Part shown: positions 15,106 to 27,577 of the stretch, piece after piece
How positions within the stretch are numbered: position 1 is the first letter of the stretch
How the letters are laid out: every line of letters starts with the position of its first letter
Assembly: GCA_019114825.1 (NCBI GenBank)
Contig: DXES01000163.1
Span: 1-40,888, forward strand
Length of the DNA stretch: 40,888 nt
Origin: Candidatus Anaerotruncus excrementipullorum
GTDB taxonomy: Bacteria; Bacillota; Clostridia; Oscillospirales; Ruminococcaceae
Direction: 5' to 3'
Notes under the pieces: generated by a model
The model's database searches: none
What the model was told of the DNA's origin: nothing
What the model saw: the letters and a program-made list of their open reading frames with translations, nothing else
Translations under genes and position numbers: made by a program

Positions 15106-15335
15106 CGCTCTCCCTCCTGTACCTCCGCCACCGGGATGCCGGCCGACGCAAATAGGCGCAGGGCGCCCTCCAGCGGGCCAATTACCCGCACGCCATAGCC
15201 GCAGCCCTGGCGGCTGTTGGGGCGGGCCAGCCGCTCGATATAGGCGGTATAGCCATACCGCTCCAGCAGCTTCTGCCCCTTCATCGCATAGGTGATCGAC
15301 CGCACGACCACCAGGTGCGTCTCCCGATTTGGCAT
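15102..15335 (-). CDS. DUF3343 protein, putative Se/S carrier
   Basis: The 77-aa protein fits DUF3343 (putative Se/S carrier-like): a small alpha/beta fold starting with a beta strand (THLVVVRSITYAM), a helix (KGQKLLERYGY) and a single conserved cysteine C45 in SRQGCGYGVRV. The family is thought to carry persulfide or selenium for enzymes such as cysteine desulfurases. The stop overlaps the start of the desulfurase gene (ATGA), which strongly supports a functional pair. No selenium genes (selA, selB, selD) are in the window, so the cargo is unresolved. Confidence 0.82.
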   Translation of the reverse strand: MPNRETHLVVVRSITYAMKGQKLLERYGYTAYIERLARPNSRQGCGYGVRVIGPLEGALRLFASAGIPVAEVQEGER

Positions 15336-15362
15336 GAAAAGGTCCCCTTACATCAATAAAAT

Positions 15363-15400
15363 ACAGCGGCGGCGTGGGAGGTTCCCACAGCTGCCGCTGT
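15363..15400 (-). terminator. Hairpin between ispF and the DUF3343 gene
   Basis: An 8-bp outer stem ACAGCGGC / GCCGCTGT encloses an inner TGGGA/TCCCA hairpin, and the minus strand continues ATTTTATT. It probably terminates the isp transcript or attenuates readthrough. Confidence 0.55.
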
Positions 15401-15438
15401 ACCAAACTATGCATAGGGGCGCCCCGCCGTTCCGGCGC

Positions 15439-15921
15439 TCAGGGGATCCGCTCCAATAGGCAGACCGCATGGGCGGCAATCCCTTCCCCCCGGCCGGTGA
15501 AGCCCAGGTGCTCCTCGGTGGTGGCCTTCACACTCACCGCCTCCACCGGCGCGCCGCAGGCGGCCGCCAGCCGCTGGCGCATGGCGGGCAGATAGCCCGC
15601 CAGCTTGGGGGCCTGGGCGATGACGGTGGCATCCAGGTTACCCAGCCGCCAGCCGGCGGCGGCCACCCGCCGGGCCACCTGTTCCAGCAGGGCGATGGAG
15701 TCCGCCCCGGCGTAGGCGGGGTCGCTGTCCGGGAACATGCCGCCGATATCCCCCATCGCCAGCGCCCCCAACAGGGCGTCCATCACCGCGTGGGTCAGGA
15801 CATCCGCATCCGAGTGGCCCAAAAGCCCCCGCTCCCAGGGGATCAGAACGCCCCCCAGGATCAGTTTGCGCCCCGCCTCCAGGCGGTGGACGTCGTATCC
15901 GTGGCCAATACGCAGGTTCAT
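15439..15921 (-). CDS. ispF: IspF, 2-C-methyl-D-erythritol 2,4-cyclodiphosphate synthase
   Basis: The 160-aa enzyme of the MEP isoprenoid pathway converts CDP-methylerythritol 2-phosphate to MEcPP with loss of CMP. It has the metal-binding GHGYDVHRL (Asp and His ligands), [20 protein letters not shown] and the substrate loop [20 protein letters not shown]. The length is normal for this trimeric enzyme. The ATG overlaps the ispD stop by 4 bp. The track's 347-aa ORF is an over-extension through ispD. Confidence 0.97.
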   Translation of the reverse strand: MNLRIGHGYDVHRLEAGRKLILGGVLIPWERGLLGHSDADVLTHAVMDALLGALAMGDIGGMFPDSDPAYAGADSIALLEQVARRVAAAGWRLGNLDATVIAQAPKLAGYLPAMRQRLAAACGAPVEAVSVKATTEEHLGFTGRGEGIAAHAVCLLERIP

Positions 15922-16640
15922 AGGACCGGCTCCTCCTGTTCCAAAATTGCCCGGGCCACCGCCAGATCCTCCGGGGTGGTGATCTTTAGGTTCCGAGGGT
16001 CCCCCGTCGAGAGCTTGACCCGCTCCCCCACCGCCTCCAGCATCTGGCAGTCGTCGGTGTAGTCCAAGCCCTGGGAGAGGGCCTGGCGGGCGGCGGACAG
16101 GTACCTGCCCAGGGCGAACACCTGGGGGGTCTGCACCGCGAACAGCCGGCTGCGGTCCACCGTCCGGCAGATGCACCCCTCCCCGTCCGCCAGCTTCAGG
16201 GTGTCCACCACCGGCACCGCCGCTGCGGCCGCCCCGCAGCCGAGGGCGTCCAGCACCGCCCGGGCGATCACCTGCTGGCTCACCAGCGGGCGGGCCCCGT
16301 CGTGGATGGCCACATAGGCCGCCTGGGGGCTCACCGCCTCCAGCCCCCGCAGCACCGACTGCTGGCGGGTTTCCCCGCCGGCCACCACGCTGCGCAGCTT
16401 GGCCACCCCCCACTGCCGGGCCAGGGCCAGCACGTCCGCCGTGTCCTCCCGGCGGGCCACCACCACCAGCTCGTCGATCCAATCGTTCTGGGCCAGCGCC
16501 AGCATCGTCCGGGCCAGCACCGGGACCCCGCAGAGCTCCTCAAACTGTTTATCCAGCCCCCGCATCCGGGTGGAAAGCCCCGCCGCCGGGACCACCGCAG
16601 CCACATACGGCCGCCGCTCCCCTATGTGTTCCATCCCCAT
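15918..16640 (-). CDS. ispD: IspD, MEP cytidylyltransferase
   Basis: The 240-aa enzyme transfers CMP to methylerythritol 4-phosphate. It has the nucleotide-binding [17 protein letters not shown] (a variant of PAAGxGxRM...KQ), [10 protein letters not shown] and the C-terminal [14 protein letters not shown]. The start at 16640 is as in the track, but the second ATG two codons on (16634) is better spaced from AAAGGGGG. ispF follows with an overlap, so two consecutive MEP-pathway steps are translated together. Confidence 0.95.
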   Translation of the reverse strand: MGMEHIGERRPYVAAVVPAAGLSTRMRGLDKQFEELCGVPVLARTMLALAQNDWIDELVVVARREDTADVLALARQWGVAKLRSVVAGGETRQQSVLRGLEAVSPQAAYVAIHDGARPLVSQQVIARAVLDALGCGAAAAAVPVVDTLKLADGEGCICRTVDRSRLFAVQTPQVFALGRYLSAARQALSQGLDYTDDCQMLEAVGERVKLSTGDPRNLKITTPEDLAVARAILEQEEPVL

Positions 16641-16707
16641 CCCCCTTTCGATGCTCCCACCCCAGTCTTATGACCCGGGCGGGGCAAAAAGACGCCTGTA
16701 GGACGAC

Positions 16708-16731
16708 AAAAGGCCCCCGTGGGGGCCTTTT
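16708..16731 (-). terminator. Terminator after pfkA
   Basis: An 11-bp perfect stem AAAAGGCCCCC / GGGGGCCTTTT with a GT centre lies 10 bp beyond the pfkA stop and is usable on both strands. The ispD start is on its other side, but no good ispD promoter was found. Confidence 0.7.
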
Positions 16732-16740
16732 GGGCATCGC

Positions 16741-17730
16741 TTAAATGGAAATCGCGTCGGCGATCTCATACAGCCGATGGTTGAACTGCTTTTGCATATT
16801 CAGGGCCTCCAGGATGTCGTAGTCCACAATCCGGTCGTTGTGGTTGACCACCACCCGGTTGCCGATCCCCTGCTCCAGCAGCTCCACCGCCCGGTAGCCC
16901 ATCTCGCTGGCCAGCACCCGCTCCCGGGCGGTGGGGGCGCCGCCCCGCTGCACATGGCCCAGCACGGTGGCCCGGCTTTCCACACCGGTGCGGCGCTCCA
17001 GCTCGGCGGCAAAGGTGTGGACATCCGGCAGGCCGCCGTTTTTCATGACCCCCTCGGCCACAATGATGATGAAGTGCTTTTTGCCGGTGCGCAGCGTCCG
17101 CCGCATCTTCTCCACGATCCCGTCCACCGAGAAGGGCATCTCCGGCAGCAGGATGGCCACCGCGCCGCAGGCCACCCCGGCGTGCAGGGCGATATCCCCG
17201 CAGCGGCGGCCCATCACCTCCACCACCGAACAGCGGTCGTGGGATTGGGAGGTATCCCGCAGCTTATCCACCATATCCATCACCGTGTTCACGGCGGTGT
17301 CGAACCCCACCGTGTAGTCGCTGGAGGCGATGTCGTTGTCGATGGTGCCGGGGATGCCGATGCAGGGCACCCCCCGCAGGGACAGGTCCCGGGCGCCCCG
17401 GAAGGAGCCGTCGCCGCCGATGACCACCAGGCCGTCGATCCCCATCTCCCGGCAGATCTGGCGGGCCCGCTGCATCCCCTCCTCCTGCTTAAATTCGGGG
17501 CAGCGGGCGGTATACAGGATGGTACCCCCCCGGTGCAGCGTATCGCTGACGCTGCGCAGGTTCATTTCGATCATATCCGGCTGTAGAAGGCCGGAATAGC
17601 CCCGGCGGATGCCCAGCACCCGGATGTTCCGGTTGAGCGCCGTACGCACCACGGCGCGGATGGCCGCATTCATGCCCGGGGCGTCGCCGCCGCTGGTCAG
17701 AACGCCGATGGTCAGCTGTTTGTTCTCCAT
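16741..17730 (-). CDS. pfkA: PfkA, ATP-dependent 6-phosphofructokinase
   Basis: The 329-aa enzyme phosphorylates fructose 6-phosphate. It has LTSGGDAPGMNAAIR at the start, the nucleotide site GGDGSFRGA (GGDGS at 105-109, the ATP-type signature rather than the GGDDT of PPi enzymes) and PGTIDNDI with catalytic Asp131. The start is at 17730 (MENKQLTIG), 8-9 nt after GGAGGG; the track begins 24 codons too early. It has its own promoter (17805-17833). Confidence 0.97.
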   Translation of the reverse strand: MENKQLTIGVLTSGGDAPGMNAAIRAVVRTALNRNIRVLGIRRGYSGLLQPDMIEMNLRSVSDTLHRGGTILYTARCPEFKQEEGMQRARQICREMGIDGLVVIGGDGSFRGARDLSLRGVPCIGIPGTIDNDIASSDYTVGFDTAVNTVMDMVDKLRDTSQSHDRCSVVEVMGRRCGDIALHAGVACGAVAILLPEMPFSVDGIVEKMRRTLRTGKKHFIIIVAEGVMKNGGLPDVHTFAAELERRTGVESRATVLGHVQRGGAPTARERVLASEMGYRAVELLEQGIGNRVVVNHNDRIVDYDILEALNMQKQFNHRLYEIADAISI

Positions 17731-17804
17731 CTTACACACCCTCCAAGATAGAAATCCCCGGGGGACCCCCCGTACATCCCATGTCCCCCCGTCGGTCCGC
17801 AACC

Positions 17805-17833
17805 ATTATAGCGGTTTTTCCGGGCTGCCGCAA
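17805..17833 (-). promoter_or_regulatory. Promoter of pfkA
   Basis: On the minus strand there is TTGCGG, a 17-bp spacer and a perfect TATAAT, about 75 nt upstream of the pfkA start codon, just after the dnaE gene. Confidence 0.7.
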
Positions 17834-17898
17834 GGGATTCCACCGGTTTTTCCCATTTTTCTCCGTTCCATGGAAAAAATGCGCCCCGGCGGCTTTGG

Positions 17899-21423
<3,525 letters not shown>

Positions 21424-21481
21424 GCCCATTGCCCTCCCCGCGGCCCCGCCGCCTGTCAAAACCCCGCTGTCCGGCCTCCGG

Positions 21482-21802
21482 TCAGCCCAGCCGCACCGCC
21501 GTGCCCGAAACGGTGACCATCAGCATCCCGTTGCCGCTGCCCAGCACCTCGTAGTCCACGTCGATGCCCACCACGGCGTCCGCGCCCAGGGCGGCCGCCC
21601 GCTGCTCCAGCTCCTCCAGGGCCTCCTGGCGGGCCTGCTGCAGCTCGTCCTCGTAGCTGCGGCTGCGGCCGCCGAAAATATCCCGGAAGCTGGCAGCCAT
21701 ATCCCGCACAAAGTCCACGCCGCTGACCACCTCGCCAAACACGATGCCCAGGTAGTCCAGGATCACCCGTCCCTCCACCGAGGGGGTTGTTGTCAAAATC
21801 AT
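21482..21802 (-). CDS. YbjQ/UPF0145 family protein
   Basis: The 106-aa protein belongs to the YbjQ family (Pfam heavy-metal-binding domain). It has the typical [20 protein letters not shown] start, the central [19 protein letters not shown] and the end [18 protein letters not shown]. Members form pentamers of unproven function. GGAAGGGAAACGC precedes the ATG, and the start overlaps the whiA stop by 4 bp, so it is coupled to whiA. Confidence 0.85.
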   Translation of the reverse strand: MILTTTPSVEGRVILDYLGIVFGEVVSGVDFVRDMAASFRDIFGGRSRSYEDELQQARQEALEELEQRAAALGADAVVGIDVDYEVLGSGNGMLMVTVSGTAVRLG

Positions 21803-22740
21803 TGCGTTTCCCTTCCTTTCTGTTCCAGCCGGCTGGCAAATTCCAGGATCCGGCGCATCCGGTGGTTGACCCCCGACCGGGAGATGGGGGTGCGCAGCTG
21901 GCCGCCCAGCTCCCGCAGGGAGAGCTCCGGGTGGTCCAGCCGCAGCTGGGCCAGCTCCCGCAGCTCCTCCTCCAAAAGGTTCAGCCCGCCGGCGGCCTGG
22001 ATCGCCTGGATCGCCTGTACCTGGGCCACCCCGGCGGCCACCGTCTTGGAGAGGTTGGCGGTCTCGCAGTTGGTGGCCCGGTTGACCTTGTTGCGCAGCT
22101 CCTTGACCATCTTCACCTCCATCAGCTCCATCGAGCATTTGGGGGCGCCGATGAGGGTGAGCAGGTCCTCGATCTGCTCGCTCTCCTTGTAGTAGACCAG
22201 GTAGCTGTTCCGGCGGGTGGTGACCTTGGGGGGGGCCAGCACCCGGCCCAAAAACGCCTCCAGGTCCTGGCAGAGCCGCCGCCCGCCCACCGAGAACTCC
22301 GCCCGGTAGTCCTTCTCCGGGTCGCTGACCCCGCCGCAGGCCAAAAATACCCCGCTCAAAAAGGCCCCCTCCTCCCCGGGGGGGATCTGTTCTTCCAGCA
22401 GGCCGGCCTGGCCGCCGCCCTGGGGGGAGCAGAAGGTCTCCAGCACCGCCAGCCGGTCGGCGAGGCTGTCCACCGTGGCCACATAGACGCTCTTGCCCTC
22501 CTGGCGGCGCACCTCCCGCAGGGTGATGCTGCCGCTCAGGCCCGCCAGGTCGGCGATGCTGTCGGCATACAGCCGCGCCACCCGCCGGTGTTCGGTGTGC
22601 AGGCAGATGCTCTCGGGGGTAAAGCTGCGGCCGTAGAGCAAAAGGCCATAGGCCAGCGCCCGGCGGTGGCGCTGGCAGAAGGAGCGGTTCCCGCAGATCT
22701 CCGATTTGATCCGCTGGGCAAACGACACCGGCCCCCTCAT
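21799..22740 (-). CDS. whiA: WhiA, sporulation/division regulator
   Basis: The 313-aa protein is WhiA: an N-terminal degenerate LAGLIDADG-type homing-endonuclease fold ([13 protein letters not shown] start, [20 protein letters not shown]) and a C-terminal helix-turn-helix with [13 protein letters not shown]. In Firmicutes and Actinobacteria it is a DNA-binding protein linked to division, chromosome segregation and sporulation. Its ATG overlaps the rapZ stop codon (ATGA), the conserved rapZ-whiA order. Confidence 0.93.
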   Translation of the reverse strand: MRGPVSFAQRIKSEICGNRSFCQRHRRALAYGLLLYGRSFTPESICLHTEHRRVARLYADSIADLAGLSGSITLREVRRQEGKSVYVATVDSLADRLAVLETFCSPQGGGQAGLLEEQIPPGEEGAFLSGVFLACGGVSDPEKDYRAEFSVGGRRLCQDLEAFLGRVLAPPKVTTRRNSYLVYYKESEQIEDLLTLIGAPKCSMELMEVKMVKELRNKVNRATNCETANLSKTVAAGVAQVQAIQAIQAAGGLNLLEEELRELAQLRLDHPELSLRELGGQLRTPISRSGVNHRMRRILEFASRLEQKGRETQ

Positions 22741-23597
22741 CCCTTTGCGATGTCCCGGTGGGTGACGGTACACCGCAGCTGCCGCTCCTGCAGGTGCTCC
22801 GCCATCAGCTGGGCGAACACCACCGACCGGTGGTGCCCCCCGGTGCAGCCCATGGCGATGGTCAGCTGGGTCTTGCCCTCCTGCTGATAGAGGGGCAGCA
22901 GGTAGTCCACCAGGTCCAGCAGCTTGTCCGCCAGCTTTTGGGACTGCTCCCACTGCATCACATACTCCCGCACCGGCCGGTCCAGGCCGGTGCGCTGTTT
23001 GAGCTCCGGCAGGTAGAAGGGGTTGGGCAGGCAGCGCACATCGAACACCAGGTCGGCCTCCTTGGGGATGCCGTACTTAAAGCCGAAGGACATGCAGCTG
23101 ATCAGCATCCCCTGGCCCTTGTCCCGCAGGAAGATGTCCACCACCTTCTCCCGCAGCTGGCGCACCGAAAGGTAGCTGGTATCGATCAGGTAGTCGGCGG
23201 AATCCCGCAGGCGGCTGAGGATCTGCCGCTCCTGGGCCACCGCCTGCTCCACCGAGGTGGTCTGCTCGTCCATCAGCGGGTGGCGGCGGCGGGTCTCCTT
23301 GTACCGCTGGATCAGCACCCCGTCGTCGCAGTCCAAAAACAGGGTGCGAAACCGGCCGGGCCCCTCCAAAAACCCCCGCACCCCCTCGTAGATGTCCCCA
23401 AATACCTCCCGGCTGCGGGCGTCCATGACCACCGCCACCCGGTCCAGCTTCCCCTCCGCCTGGCGGCAGAGGGCGGTGAAGGAGGGCAGCATCTTGGGCG
23501 GGAGGTTATCCACGCAGTAGTAGCCGATGTCCTCCATGGCGGCGATCGCCCGGGATTTGCCCGCCCCGGACATGCCTGTGATGATGACGAATTCCAT
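22737..23597 (-). CDS. rapZ: RapZ-family nucleotide-binding protein (YvcJ)
   Basis: The 286-aa protein has the Walker A motif GMSGAGKS (8-15), the family's [14 protein letters not shown] and the C-terminal [19 protein letters not shown]. In E. coli RapZ senses glucosamine-6-phosphate; in Firmicutes YvcJ is a GTP/ATP-binding protein whose role in the murB-rapZ-whiA block is less clear. The start at 23597 follows GGAGGGGG; the track's start is 36 codons too early. Confidence 0.95.
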   Translation of the reverse strand: MEFVIITGMSGAGKSRAIAAMEDIGYYCVDNLPPKMLPSFTALCRQAEGKLDRVAVVMDARSREVFGDIYEGVRGFLEGPGRFRTLFLDCDDGVLIQRYKETRRRHPLMDEQTTSVEQAVAQERQILSRLRDSADYLIDTSYLSVRQLREKVVDIFLRDKGQGMLISCMSFGFKYGIPKEADLVFDVRCLPNPFYLPELKQRTGLDRPVREYVMQWEQSQKLADKLLDLVDYLLPLYQQEGKTQLTIAMGCTGGHHRSVVFAQLMAEHLQERQLRCTVTHRDIAKG

Positions 23598-23619
23598 ATG
23601 GACCCCCTCCGGTCTCCCT

Positions 23620-24531
23620 TTAGACAAACTTGATTTCACACTCCAGCAGGTAGCCGGTGCGGGCCTGGACGGCCGCCCGCACCTGTTCCACCAGCTCCCG
23701 CACATCGGCGCAGGTGGCGCGGCCGCAGTTGACGATAAAGCCCGCGTGCTTCTCGCTGACCATGGCGTCCCCCACCCGCAGCCCCTTGAGGCCGCAGGAG
23801 TCGATCAGCTGGGCGGCATACGCCCCCGCCGGGCGCTTGAAGGCGCTGCCCGCGCTGGGGTAGTCCAGCGGCTGTTTCTCCCGCCGGGCCCGCAGGTGCT
23901 CCTCCATTTTGGCAGCAATCTCCGCCGGGTCCCCGGGGCAAAGGGCCAGCCGCGCCCCGGCGATCAGGCAACCGGGGTGTCCGGCAAACCAGCTGTGGCG
24001 GTAGGAAAAACCCAGCGCCGCCCCCGCCAGCGTGTGGGGCCGGCCCTCCTCGTCCCAGAAATCCACCTGCTCCACCACCTGGCCCAGCTCCCCGCCATAG
24101 GCCCCGGCGTTCATAAAGACGCCGCCCCCCAGGCTGCCGGGGATGCCATAGGCGAATTCCAGCCCGGAGAGCCCCTGGGCGGCGGCAAATTTACACAGGG
24201 CAGCCAGGTTCACCCCCGCCGGGCAGTCCACCAGGCCGTCCGCCGCAAGCCGGGGGCCCTCCCCCGCGACCTCCTCCAGGGTGACCACCGCCCCCCGGAA
24301 CCCCTCGTCCGCCACCACCAGGTTGGAGCCCCGGCCCAAAAACAGCACCGGCACCCCCAGCGCCCGGGCCTGGGCGGCCAGCGCAGCCGCCTGGGCCGCC
24401 GACCGGGGGCGCAAAAACAGATCCGCCGGGCCGCCGATGCGGAAGGTGGTGTGGCGGCCCATGGGCTCCCCCTCCGCCGCCGGGCAGCCCGCCCGGCGGC
24501 AGGCGGCCGCCAGCGCCGCCAGGCCGGTCAC
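23620..24531 (-). CDS. murB: MurB, UDP-N-acetylenolpyruvoylglucosamine reductase
   Basis: The 303-aa FAD enzyme reduces the enolpyruvyl group to give UDP-MurNAc in peptidoglycan synthesis. It has NTRIGGPA-type TTFRIGGPADLFL, LGRGSNLVV (FAD), GIPGSLGGGVFMNAGAYGGE and PSAGSAFKRP containing the catalytic Ser. It starts inside the end of the ROK kinase gene with a 4-bp overlap. MurA, the preceding enzyme of the pathway, is encoded at the far right of the window in a separate locus. Confidence 0.96.
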   Translation of the reverse strand: MTGLAALAAACRRAGCPAAEGEPMGRHTTFRIGGPADLFLRPRSAAQAAALAAQARALGVPVLFLGRGSNLVVADEGFRGAVVTLEEVAGEGPRLAADGLVDCPAGVNLAALCKFAAAQGLSGLEFAYGIPGSLGGGVFMNAGAYGGELGQVVEQVDFWDEEGRPHTLAGAALGFSYRHSWFAGHPGCLIAGARLALCPGDPAEIAAKMEEHLRARREKQPLDYPSAGSAFKRPAGAYAAQLIDSCGLKGLRVGDAMVSEKHAGFIVNCGRATCADVRELVEQVRAAVQARTGYLLECEIKFV

Positions 24532-25487
24532 TGGTACTGGCGGCCCAAAAGCGCCGCGCCGATGATCCCGGCGTCGTTGCCCAGCTGGGCGGGCAGGATC
24601 CGGGTGCAGTTCTGGGGGTCGTAGTTGAAGGTCATGGGCAGCGCCCGCTGGCGCACCGGCCCGAAGAGGGTCTCCCCCTCCTTGCTGATGCCGCCGCCGA
24701 TCACCACCGCCTGGGGCTGGAAGCCGTTGATCAGGCCGCTGACCGCATAGGCGAGGTAGTCGATATACTGCTCCACCACCTGGGTGCCCGCCGGGTCCCC
24801 CGCCCGCATGGCGTCAAAGGCGGTGCGGCCGTTCACCCGGTCCAGGCTGCCCTGGGCCAGCTCCCACATCTTGGAGGTGGCGTTGAGCTGCATCGCCTCC
24901 CGGGTGATCCGGATGAGGGCGGTCACCGCGCAATAGGCCTCGATACAGCCCCGGCGGCCGCAGGTGCAGGGCACCCCCTGGTAGACCATGGGCATATGCC
25001 CCAGCTCGCCCCCCTTGCAGTTGAAGCCGGAGTAGATGCGGCCATCCACAATGATGCCGCCCCCCACGCCGGTGCCCAGGGTGATCATCACCACCGAGTC
25101 CAGCCCCCGGGCGGCCCCCGCCAGCATCTCCCCATAGGTGGCGGCGTTGGCGTCGTTTTCCAGGTAGATTTTTCCCGGCAGCCGCTGGCCCAGCAGCGCC
25201 GCCAGGGGGGTATCGTGGAACCCCAGGTTGGCCGCCAGCCCCACCACGCCGGTGCGGGGGTTGGCAGTGCCGGGGCTGCAAACCCCCACCCACCGGGCCC
25301 CCTCCAGGGGCAGGCCCGCCTGGTCCAGGGCCTGGCGGGCGGCGGCGGCCAGGTCGTCGGCAATCTCCTGCGCCGGGTGGAACGCCCGGGTGGGCAGCTG
25401 GGCCCGGCCGATGATCCGGTACTGGTCGTCCACCACCCCGGCAGCGATCTTGGTGCCGCCCAGGTCGATTCCCACATAGTATTCCAT
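24528..25487 (-). CDS. ROK-family glucokinase
   Basis: The 319-aa protein is a ROK (repressor-ORF-kinase) enzyme without a DNA-binding domain: phosphate-1 motif GIDLGGTKIAAG (7-18), catalytic END in YLENDANAATYGE, GTGVGGGII and the zinc-binding CTCGRRGCIEAY. It most likely phosphorylates glucose, as in the Firmicutes glucokinase GlcK, but ROK sugar specificity cannot be proven by motif. The true start is 25487; the track is 143 codons too long. It overlaps murB and follows the PHP gene by 2 bp. Confidence 0.92.
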   Translation of the reverse strand: MEYYVGIDLGGTKIAAGVVDDQYRIIGRAQLPTRAFHPAQEIADDLAAAARQALDQAGLPLEGARWVGVCSPGTANPRTGVVGLAANLGFHDTPLAALLGQRLPGKIYLENDANAATYGEMLAGAARGLDSVVMITLGTGVGGGIIVDGRIYSGFNCKGGELGHMPMVYQGVPCTCGRRGCIEAYCAVTALIRITREAMQLNATSKMWELAQGSLDRVNGRTAFDAMRAGDPAGTQVVEQYIDYLAYAVSGLINGFQPQAVVIGGGISKEGETLFGPVRQRALPMTFNYDPQNCTRILPAQLGNDAGIIGAALLGRQYQ

Positions 25488-25489
25488 GG

Positions 25490-26230
25490 TCAGTTTTCCT
25501 CCATTCGGGCCAGCGGGCGGCCGCTCTTTTGGCGGGCCACCTGCAAAAACCGGTCGTAATCCAGGTTCAGGATCCATTCCTGGGGGTAATCGATCTCCCG
25601 CAGCAGGGCCAGGGAGGCCTCCACCTGCCCCACCTGGGCGGAGAAGTGGGCGTCCGAGCTGCAGACCACCGGCACCCGCCACCGCTTGCAGGCCAGGGCG
25701 ATGCGGCGGCAGTTTTCCGCGGAACCGGGGCGGCAGACGAAGGAGTGGGCGTTGATCTCCACAATCTTGCCGTTTTGGGCGAAGGCGGGGATCACCGTAT
25801 CCAGGTCGAAGGGGTAGCGGCCGTCCCCGCAGTGGCCGATCACATCCACCAGGGGGTTCTGGGCCACCGCCAGCCAGCCCTGGGTGTGCTCTGCCACCCC
25901 GGAGGGCCGGATGCACACCGGGTGGTAGGAGGCGATCACCCAGTCCAGCTTCCCCAACACCCGCTCGGGCAGGTCCAGGCGGCCCTGATAGTCTAGGATA
26001 TTCACCTCGGCCCCCTTTAAGACGGTGACCCCTTCCACCCGGTCGGGGAGCACCTCGGAGATGCTGTCAAAATAGACCTCCTGGGCGGTCCCCGGCATGG
26101 CAGGGGCGTGGTCGGTGGCGCACAAAAAGCCCAGCCCCGCCTGGGCGGCCGCCCGGGCGTTCTCCTGGATGGTGCTGTAGGCGTGGCCGCTGGCCACGCT
26201 GTGGCTGTGGGTTTCCGCGATCACTGGCAT
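25490..26230 (-). CDS. PHP-domain phosphatase (YcdX-like)
   Basis: The 246-aa protein is a PHP-domain hydrolase with metal-ligand motifs ETHSHSVASGHAYST, CATDHAP, ASYHP, IGHCGDGR, EINAHS and SSDAHF in the order of the YcdX family. The family is a trinuclear-metal phosphatase group whose natural substrate is not settled here. Between hprK and the glucokinase gene it may act on a sugar phosphate, which is an inference. The start follows GGAAAGGAAGCG and ends 2 bp before the kinase gene. Confidence 0.88.
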   Translation of the reverse strand: MPVIAETHSHSVASGHAYSTIQENARAAAQAGLGFLCATDHAPAMPGTAQEVYFDSISEVLPDRVEGVTVLKGAEVNILDYQGRLDLPERVLGKLDWVIASYHPVCIRPSGVAEHTQGWLAVAQNPLVDVIGHCGDGRYPFDLDTVIPAFAQNGKIVEINAHSFVCRPGSAENCRRIALACKRWRVPVVCSSDAHFSAQVGQVEASLALLREIDYPQEWILNLDYDRFLQVARQKSGRPLARMEEN

Positions 26231-26254
26231 TTTCCGTCGCTTCCTTTCCGCCGG

Positions 26255-27214
26255 TCAAAAGTCGTTCCAATCCACGCCGCTTTCCTGCCCCGGCTCCACC
26301 ATCCCCAGCTTCTCCAAAAGCTCCTGGGCGGCGTTGTAGCCCATGCGTTTCTGGCGGCTGTTCATGGCGGCCACCTCGATGATCACCGCCAGGTTGCGCC
26401 CCGGCTTCACCGGGATGGTCAGGGAGGGGATCTGGATGCCCAGCACGTCGGTGTACTCGTCCTCCATGCCCATGCGGTCGTAGACCTTAGAGGAGTCCCA
26501 CTGCTCCAGCTGGACGATCATGTTGATCTTTTCGGTCATCTTCACCGCGCCGATGCCGAACAGCCGCCGGGCGTTGATGATGCCCACCCCCCGCAGCTCC
26601 ATGAAGTGGCGGATGTTCTCCGGGGAGGAGCCCACCAGCGTCCGGTTGGAGACCTTTCGGATCTCCACCGCGTCGTCGGCGATCAACCGGTGGCCCCGCT
26701 TGACCAGCTCGATGGCGGTCTCGCTCTTGCCCACGCCGCTCTCCCCCAGCAGCAGGATGCCCTCGCCGTAGACCTCCACCAGCACCCCGTGGCGGGTGAC
26801 CCGGGGGGCCAATTCCACATTGAGCTGGGCGATCAGTCCGGCCATGAACTGGGAGGTGGGCTCCACCGTGCGCAGCAGGGCCACCTGGTAGGTGCGGGCG
26901 GCATGGAGGATCTGGGGCCAGACCTCCAGATTGCGGGTGATCACCACCGCCGAGGGGCGGGTGGCGAAATAGGTGTTGATCCGGTGGAGCCGGTCCTCGT
27001 CCGAAAACTGGCGCAGGAAGGCAAATTCGCTCTTGCCCATGATCTGGATGCGCTGGTTGTCGTAGTAGTCGAAAAAGCCGGCCAGCTCCAGCCCCGGCCG
27101 GTTGACCTCCATGGAGGAGATGTCGATCTCCCCCGGCTCCTCCGGCAGGTGCAGGGTCTCCAGGCTGAAGTCGTGGATCAGCTTGCGCAGGGGCACGATG
27201 TACTTGGTCGTCAT
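26255..27214 (-). CDS. hprK: HPr kinase/phosphorylase
   Basis: The 319-aa protein phosphorylates HPr at Ser46 to drive carbon catabolite control. It has an N-terminal DRTGG-like region, the Walker A GESGVGKS (157-164) after EVYGEGILLL, the conserved RHGV (His142) and the HPrK signature ELRGVGIINARRLFGIGAV. The length is usual. AAGGAAGGTG lies upstream of the ATG and a good promoter lies at 27300-27327, so it heads the block down to dnaE. Confidence 0.97.
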   Translation of the reverse strand: MTTKYIVPLRKLIHDFSLETLHLPEEPGEIDISSMEVNRPGLELAGFFDYYDNQRIQIMGKSEFAFLRQFSDEDRLHRINTYFATRPSAVVITRNLEVWPQILHAARTYQVALLRTVEPTSQFMAGLIAQLNVELAPRVTRHGVLVEVYGEGILLLGESGVGKSETAIELVKRGHRLIADDAVEIRKVSNRTLVGSSPENIRHFMELRGVGIINARRLFGIGAVKMTEKINMIVQLEQWDSSKVYDRMGMEDEYTDVLGIQIPSLTIPVKPGRNLAVIIEVAAMNSRQKRMGYNAAQELLEKLGMVEPGQESGVDWNDF

Positions 27215-27299
27215 GCGGCACCTTCCTTGTCCGCCCCGGGGCGTACATGCCGCCCGGAGCCAAAGTATCTGTTGGTACAGAGGTTTTGCAGTTTGCTCC

Positions 27300-27327
27300 A
27301 TTATACCACATTTCCCCCGGCTTTCAA
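27300..27327 (-). promoter_or_regulatory. Promoter of hprK and the downstream block
   Basis: On the minus strand there is TTGAAA, a 16-bp spacer and a perfect TATAAT, about 80 nt upstream of hprK. Confidence 0.75.
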
Positions 27328-27489
27328 AGGGTTTCCCGCCAGCTTTCCGAAAGCCGCCGCGCCCCTTAGTCTCCCCCAAAAGCCGCCGGCGGCAGGTGGA
27401 AATTTTCGGGCAACCCTCCAGTATTTCCCAAATTCGAGGGGGAACGGGCGCATTTGGCGGGCAATTTTTTCCTCTCCGGCCCCCGGCGG

Positions 27490-27518
27490 TTGCAATCCGG
27501 GCGGGAATGGGGTATACT
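27490..27518 (+). promoter_or_regulatory. Promoter of the prenyltransferase-repeat protein gene
   Basis: TTGCAA, a 17-bp spacer and TATACT, about 55 nt before the TTG start at 27578. Confidence 0.65.
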
Positions 27519-27577
27519 GAAACTCCAAGAACAGCCGCCCGGGGCCGCCGCCCCGGCTTTGGAAAGGGGGAGAGGGC